From NCBI GenBank assembly GCA_959022495.1, contig CAUEYX010000042.1, positions 1 to 26,080 of the forward strand: a stretch of 26,080 bases of DNA. The letters are read 5' to 3'. Positions 23,027 to 26,080 of this stretch are shown here, piece by piece. Below the pieces are notes generated by a model. The model was not told where the DNA came from and searched no databases. It saw only the letters and a list, made by a program, of their open reading frames with translations. A program made the translations under genes and the position numbers. How positions within the stretch are numbered: position 1 is the first letter of the stretch; the number at the start of each line of letters is the position of its first letter. The DNA comes from an uncultured Lachnospiraceae bacterium (lineage in GTDB: Bacteria > Bacillota > Clostridia > Lachnospirales > Lachnospiraceae).

Positions 23027-23266
23027 TTATGTCGAAGCTTTGTTCTTATAAGAAGGGGCCGGCTTTTTTTCGAGGGAATTTGATTCAGGCGGAACATGGG
23101 TGCTTTGTGCCGTCGGAGTCATGTACTGGACGATGTCGTTGTAGGATTCCAGCTCAGCCTCATTCTGGGGGAGAGAGGGGATCAGCCCTGTGCAGTCTGT
23201 CCGGGACGCCGCATTCGCGAGATAGTCAAAATCATCAATTAGCTGTTTGGTAGATTTCTTTTCCAA
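23027..23266 (-). CDS. small hypothetical protein, TTG start
   Basis: The 79-aa protein starts at a TTG (23266) with GAGGTGAAG a suitable distance upstream. The sequence is acidic and hydrophilic at first (EKKSTKQLIDDFDYLANAAS) with a Pro/Ser/Lys-rich tail, and it has no membrane segment. Composition and the ribosome binding site look like a real protein, and the divergent ycdX-type gene leaves room for a promoter. The plus-strand frame opposite it (22981-23253) has less protein-like composition. I do not recognise a family. It is upstream of the zinc-ribbon membrane protein gene, which has its own promoter. Confidence 0.6.
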   Translation of the reverse strand: MEKKSTKQLIDDFDYLANAASRTDCTGLIPSLPQNEAELESYNDIVQYMTPTAQSTHVPPESNSLEKKPAPSYKNKAST

Positions 23267-23328
23267 AATACTTCACCTCGTTTTCGCTTGGTTTTATCCT
23301 TTTGGAATAGTATCTCCGGACTGAAAAA

Positions 23329-23356
23329 TTGTATTCCTTGAAAAATGTGATATACT
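23329..23356 (+). promoter_or_regulatory. promoter of the PHP phosphatase gene
   Basis: TTGTAT (23329-23334) and TATACT (23351-23356) are separated by 16 bp. A strong hairpin (TATGCC at 23379-23384 with GGCATA at 23405-23410, enclosing CGGCA/TGCCG) lies in the leader before the start codon at 23439; it has no T tract. Confidence 0.6.
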
Positions 23357-23438
23357 GTTTTACAGTTTCTATTTATTATATGCCAGCGGCAGTCTGTGCC
23401 GGCAGGCATAGATCAAACAGAGGAAAAGGAGAATTGGT

Positions 23439-24152
23439 ATGAAAATGATTGCGGATACACACGCCCATACACTGGCCAGCGGGCATGCTTACAGTACGAT
23501 AAAAGAGATGGCGGCAGCCGCTAAGGCAAGAGGCCTGAAAGCTCTGGCGCTCACAGAACATGCGCCCCAGATGCCGGGGACATGCGGGTTGTTTTATTTT
23601 CAGAATCTGGACGTAGTGCCGAGGGAAGCCGACGGAGTGCGGCTGCTGATGGGGGCCGAGGTGAATATCATGGACCCGGATGGAACGATTGATCTTCCTG
23701 AGAAGACCTGCCGGGATTTAGATATTGTTGTGGCGAGTATTCATCTTCCATGCTATGGTCTGGACCATACACCGGAAGAAAATACCAGGGCGTATGTGGA
23801 AGTTATGAAGAAACCTTATGTGAATATTATCGGGCATCCGGATGACGGGAGATTTCCGTTTGATTATGAAGTGCTTGTAAAGACAGCGAAGGAGACAGGG
23901 ACCCTGCTTGAGATCAATAATTCTTCTATGCGTCCGCAGAGCAGCAGGAAAGGGACAAGGGAGAATATACTGACGATGCTGGATTTGTGCAGGCAGTATG
24001 AGGTGTCGGTAACGACAGGAAGTGACGCGCATGTAGACGTGGATGCCGGGAATTTTACTTATGTCAGGGAAGTCCTGGAGTACTGCAGGTTTCCGGAAGA
24101 GCTGGTAGTGACAACGGACTGGGAGCGGCTGAGAAGCTTTTTGAAATTTTAG
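23439..24152 (+). CDS. PHP-domain phosphatase, YcdX family
   Basis: A 237-aa metal-dependent hydrolase of the PHP superfamily, close to E. coli YcdX in length and layout. Metal ligands are visible as DTHAH (His8, His10), His16, EH at 40-41, the SIH and GHPDDG stretches in the middle, and GSDAH near the C-terminus, consistent with a trinuclear zinc site. GGAAAAGGAG precedes the ATG. The physiological substrate of YcdX-type enzymes is not firmly known; histidinol phosphatase annotation is often transferred but there are no his genes here. Cytosolic. It is monocistronic, between two promoters. Confidence 0.9.
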   Translation: MKMIADTHAHTLASGHAYSTIKEMAAAAKARGLKALALTEHAPQMPGTCGLFYFQNLDVVPREADGVRLLMGAEVNIMDPDGTIDLPEKTCRDLDIVVASIHLPCYGLDHTPEENTRAYVEVMKKPYVNIIGHPDDGRFPFDYEVLVKTAKETGTLLEINNSSMRPQSSRKGTRENILTMLDLCRQYEVSVTTGSDAHVDVDAGNFTYVREVLEYCRFPEELVVTTDWERLRSFLKF

Positions 24153-24153
24153 A

Positions 24154-24198
24154 TTTTAAAGTGGTGGACTTTAAAAGTTTAGTGTGCTAAAATATAAT
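24154..24198 (+). promoter_or_regulatory. palindrome and promoter of the yerC-like gene
   Basis: TTTTAAAGT (24154-24162) and ACTTTAAAA (24168-24176) form a perfect 9-bp inverted repeat around GGTGG, directly after the ycdX-type stop codon. The right arm contains the -35 TTTAAA (24170-24175), which is 17 bp from a perfect TATAAT (24193-24198). This placement suits a repressor operator. An AT-rich terminator for the upstream gene is the alternative. Confidence 0.6.
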
Positions 24199-24292
24199 AG
24201 CGACTTGAAAAGACGGGAGATCGTTGTAGGTATTATGAACCTTCTTTTCAGTTGGATTTACGCCGCGGGGCTTATAAAGGAGACAGAATTTT

Positions 24293-24589
24293 ATGAGTAA
24301 GAAGATCAGGACAGAGGCAGTGGACTATCTTTTTAAAGCGATTCTCAGTCTGGAAAATAAAGAAGAATGTTATACATTTTTTGAAGATATCTGCACCATC
24401 AATGAACTGCTGTCATTATCCCAGCGATTTGAGGTTGCAAAGATGCTGAGAGAACAGAAGACTTATCTGGAGATCGCAGAAAAAACCGGTGCGTCGACAG
24501 CGACGATCAGCCGGGTAAACCGCTCCCTGAATTATGGGAATGACGGCTATGATATGGTATTTGAACGGATCGATAAAAAGGAAGAATAG
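24293..24589 (+). CDS. YerC/YecD-type TrpR-related DNA-binding protein
   Basis: A 98-aa all-helical protein of the YerC/YecD group in the TrpR/DnaA-like superfamily. The helix-turn-helix is around residues 57-82 (YLEIAEKTGASTATISRVNRSL), preceded by the helical LSQRFEVAKML segment seen in TrpR relatives. AAAGGAG precedes the ATG. The ligand and targets are unknown, and it is not expected to be a true tryptophan repressor. It has its own promoter with an overlapping palindrome and a clear terminator, so it is probably monocistronic and may regulate itself (inference). Confidence 0.9.
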   Translation: MSKKIRTEAVDYLFKAILSLENKEECYTFFEDICTINELLSLSQRFEVAKMLREQKTYLEIAEKTGASTATISRVNRSLNYGNDGYDMVFERIDKKEE

Positions 24590-24650
24590 ACCTTATTCTG
24601 AGATGATCCGGCACAAATAGAAAAGAGAATCGAATACCGGAAAAAGAGTG

Positions 24651-24697
24651 AAACCGACAACCGGCATGGCAGCATGCAGGGACATCGGTTTTCTTTT
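24651..24697 (+). terminator. terminator of the yerC-like gene
   Basis: AAACCGA (24651-24657) pairs with TCGGTTT (24685-24691). An inner stem GCATG/CATGC (24664-24668 with 24673-24677) has loop GCAG. TCTTTT follows. Confidence 0.85.
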
Positions 24698-24734
24698 ATG
24701 TATTTTTTAAATATTTTGTAAAAAGTGAACGGAA

Positions 24735-24800
24735 ATGAGAAGCCGTGGCAAATATAAAGTGAAAGAGGAAAGGAGGCGGGGAACCGATCAGATATCATAA
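24735..24800 (+). CDS. possible 21-aa basic peptide
   Basis: The 560 bp between yerC and dapF hold two very short frames. This one starts at an ATG (24735) and encodes MRSRGKYKVKEERRRGTDQI plus Ser, strongly basic. Upstream is GGAAATG-like sequence with no good ribosome binding site (GAACGGAA only). It may be chance. Confidence 0.2.
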   Translation: MRSRGKYKVKEERRRGTDQIS

Positions 24801-24859
24801 TACGGAATCGTGTCAACTCGGACAATCAGGAACGCATAGATTTTAGAGAGGTGGTGAAT

Positions 24860-24952
24860 GTGAATATTGAAAAGATTATGGAAGTATTAATCGGACTTCT
24901 GGCAGAGCAGGAAGAAGTAACAATTAAATACACATTGGAGAAACCCGCATAA
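24860..24952 (+). CDS. possible microprotein of about 30 aa, GTG start
   Basis: A frame beginning at GTG 24860 (or GTG 24854) has GAGAGGTGG upstream and reads NIEKIMEVLIGLLAEQEE, then VTIKYTLEKPA. The first half would form an amphipathic helix with a hydrophobic face (IMEVLIGLL), the second half a strand-like segment. The stop lies in the loop of a CCCGC-ATAA-GCGGG hairpin (24944-24957). The ribosome binding site and composition are better than expected by chance, but no homologue is known to me. Confidence 0.45.
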   Translation: MNIEKIMEVLIGLLAEQEEVTIKYTLEKPA

Positions 24953-25002
24953 GCGGGAGAGCCCGGCATTTCTGAGGAAAAGGGGGACGGTAAAAAGTTC
25001 CT

Positions 25003-25050
25003 GGCAGAAATACATAACAGAAATATATGGCAGAAATATATAACAGAAAC
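25003..25050 (+). repeat. imperfect tandem duplication upstream of dapF
   Basis: A 26-base unit beginning GGCAGAAATACATAACAG (25003-25028) is repeated almost exactly from 25029 to 25050, with one C-to-T change and a truncated end. It is just upstream of the dapF promoter. It is likely slippage, or possibly a duplicated regulator site. Confidence 0.6.
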
Positions 25051-25056
25051 GCCCTG

Positions 25057-25085
25057 TTGACAGAATCCCCCGCAGAGGGTATAAA
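25057..25085 (+). promoter_or_regulatory. promoter of dapF
   Basis: TTGACA (25057-25062) and TATAAA (25080-25085) are separated by 17 bp, about 65 bp before the dapF start codon. Confidence 0.8.
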
Positions 25086-25150
25086 TGATAGCAGAGTAAG
25101 GCGAAAGCAGATACGCCGGCTGAAAAAATGAGAAAGAGTGGTACAGAGAA

Positions 25151-25996
25151 ATGAAATTTACTAAAATGCAGGGGCTTGGAAATGATTATGTGTATGTAAA
25201 CTGTTTCCGTGAGAAAATAAAAAATCCTTCTGAACTGGCCAGGAAGATAAGTGACAGGCACTTCGGTGTAGGATCTGACGGCCTGATTATGATTCATCCT
25301 TCTGATAAGGCGGATTTTGAGATGGAAATGTATAATGCGGATGGTTCCCGGGGGGAGATGTGCGGAAACGGAATCCGCTGTGTGGCAAAGTATGTGTATG
25401 ACTATGGTCTGACTGATAAAACAAACATTTCTGTGGAAACATTAGGGGGGATAAAATATCTTGACCTCACAGTGGAGAGAGGTAAAGTCCGGCAGGTAAA
25501 GGTAGATATGGGCAGGCCGGAGCTGGAGCCGGCAAAGATTCCTGTTGCGGCCAAAGGAGAGCGTGCTGTGGATGAGCCTATCCTGGTGGATGGCAGAGAA
25601 TACCGGATGACATGCGTATCCATGGGCAATCCACATGCGGTTGTTTTTGTGGAGGATGATGTGCGTCGGCTGCCTCTGGAGGAAATCGGCCCCAAATTTG
25701 AGAAACACGACAGGTTTCCAAACAGAGTCAACACAGAGTTCGTCAGAGTGATTGACCGTCGTACAGCGGAGATGCGGGTCTGGGAGCGGGGATCAGGAGA
25801 GACACTTGCCTGCGGGACCGGCGCGTGTGCTGTGGCAGTGGCATGTGTGCTGAATGGTTTTACAGATGATGAAGTCACTGTGAAACTCCTGGGAGGTGAT
25901 CTGATGATTCGGTGGGACCGGAAAAAAGATACCGTGTATATGACGGGGCCTGCTGAGGTCGTATTTGACGGAGAATGGATGCCTGAACAGGGGTAA
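25151..25996 (+). CDS. dapF: diaminopimelate epimerase DapF
   Basis: The 281-aa enzyme interconverts LL- and meso-diaminopimelate in the lysine and peptidoglycan precursor pathway. The two active-site thiols are Cys71 in GEMCGNGIRC and Cys220 in TLACGTGAC, the DapF signature pair. The N-terminus KMQGLGNDYVYV is typical. AGAAAGAGTGG lies upstream; the ATG at 25151 matches the family start. It has its own promoter and a likely terminator, and no other lysine genes are nearby. Cytosolic. The length is normal for the family. Confidence 0.96.
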   Translation: MKFTKMQGLGNDYVYVNCFREKIKNPSELARKISDRHFGVGSDGLIMIHPSDKADFEMEMYNADGSRGEMCGNGIRCVAKYVYDYGLTDKTNISVETLGGIKYLDLTVERGKVRQVKVDMGRPELEPAKIPVAAKGERAVDEPILVDGREYRMTCVSMGNPHAVVFVEDDVRRLPLEEIGPKFEKHDRFPNRVNTEFVRVIDRRTAEMRVWERGSGETLACGTGACAVAVACVLNGFTDDEVTVKLLGGDLMIRWDRKKDTVYMTGPAEVVFDGEWMPEQG

Positions 25997-26037
25997 TTGA
26001 CAGAAAAATCCATTTAAAAATCTAATGGTCAATTTTT
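25995..26037 (+). terminator. possible terminator of dapF
   Basis: AATTGA (25995-26000) pairs with TCAATT (26029-26034). Inside, CCATT (26010-26014) pairs with AATGG (26024-26028), leaving a 9-base bulge on the left. TTT follows. The structure is AT-rich and weak. Confidence 0.4.
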
Positions 26038-26038
26038 A

Positions 26039-26070
26039 AAGTAACTTCCACTTTCTCGAAGTAACTTCCA
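26039..26070 (+). repeat. two direct copies of AAGTAACTTCCA, period 20 bp
   Basis: AAGTAACTTCCA occurs at 26039-26050 and 26059-26070. The second lies in GAAGT-A-ACTTC, an 11-bp near-perfect palindrome, and is flanked by CTTTCtCGA and TCGAAAG, which can also pair. The window ends ten bases later, so it cannot be said whether more copies follow. Confidence 0.55.
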
Positions 26071-26080
26071 TCGAAAGCTA

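Noticed and set aside
22981..23253. A plus-strand open frame of 90 codons starting MKKCRICSK
   Set aside because: It overlaps the minus-strand frame 23266-23027, which has a ribosome binding site and a more protein-like composition. The plus frame lacks a Shine-Dalgarno sequence and is rich in Cys, Ser and Arg, like an antisense shadow.
26039..26080. Start of a CRISPR array
   Set aside because: The repeat is only 12 bases with an 8-base gap, too short for CRISPR repeats and spacers, and no cas gene is present.

Overview
The window looks like a chromosomal segment from an anaerobic Clostridia species, most likely Lachnospiraceae (Bacillota). The grounds are [FeFe]-hydrogenase maturases, an NrdR repressor, a YlmC/YmxH-type sporulation-associated protein, a YerC (TrpR-like) protein, a glnA plus ANTAR-regulator pair and Gram-positive style strong ribosome binding sites with lipoprotein signals. 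It is mostly vertical, housekeeping and sugar-catabolic DNA. I saw no rRNA, tRNA, CRISPR array, phage or complete insertion sequence.

Left part (1-5300): a possible start of a gene leaving the window on the minus strand. Next come a small zinc-ribbon membrane protein and a J-domain protein on the plus strand. Facing them on the minus strand is a compact hydrogenase-maturation operon: TM1266-type regulator, then hydE, then hydG. It is preceded by a promoter and a leader of about 245 nt holding two stem-loop/T-tract terminators and a possible antiterminator pairing. A DUF3783 gene lies upstream.

Middle left (5290-9770): a plus-strand housekeeping run with ylmC/ymxH, nrdR (own promoter inside the end of ylmC), truA and exodeoxyribonuclease III. 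It ends with two G3E-type GTPase genes in tandem: a canonical metal-chaperone COG0523 protein with CxCC and a His-rich loop, and a divergent partner whose C-terminus resembles the DUF1980/YcgQ domain.

Sugar locus (9838-19249): fructokinase; a divergent AraC regulator; an ABC importer of the raffinose/multiple-sugar type (binding lipoprotein and two permeases, no ATPase gene); GH36 alpha-galactosidase; and a GH13 protein that aligns with amylosucrase. Inferred pathway: import of raffinose-family sugars, removal of galactose by GH36, conversion of the released sucrose to alpha-glucan plus fructose by the GH13 enzyme, and phosphorylation of fructose by the kinase.

Nitrogen locus (19240-21347): a near-consensus promoter, a terminator hairpin with a hexaloop fitting the ANTAR rule, glnA, and an ANTAR-domain regulator with a degenerate receiver domain. 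This looks like an attenuation circuit. The glutamine synthetase has Gly where the B. subtilis enzyme has its feedback residue Arg62.

Right part (21350-26080): a truncated substrate-binding lipoprotein gene, a long nested hairpin, a zinc-ribbon/disordered/membrane protein, a small hypothetical protein, a YcdX-type PHP phosphatase, yerC with a palindrome over its promoter, two possible microproteins, and dapF. A near-palindromic direct repeat begins at the right edge.
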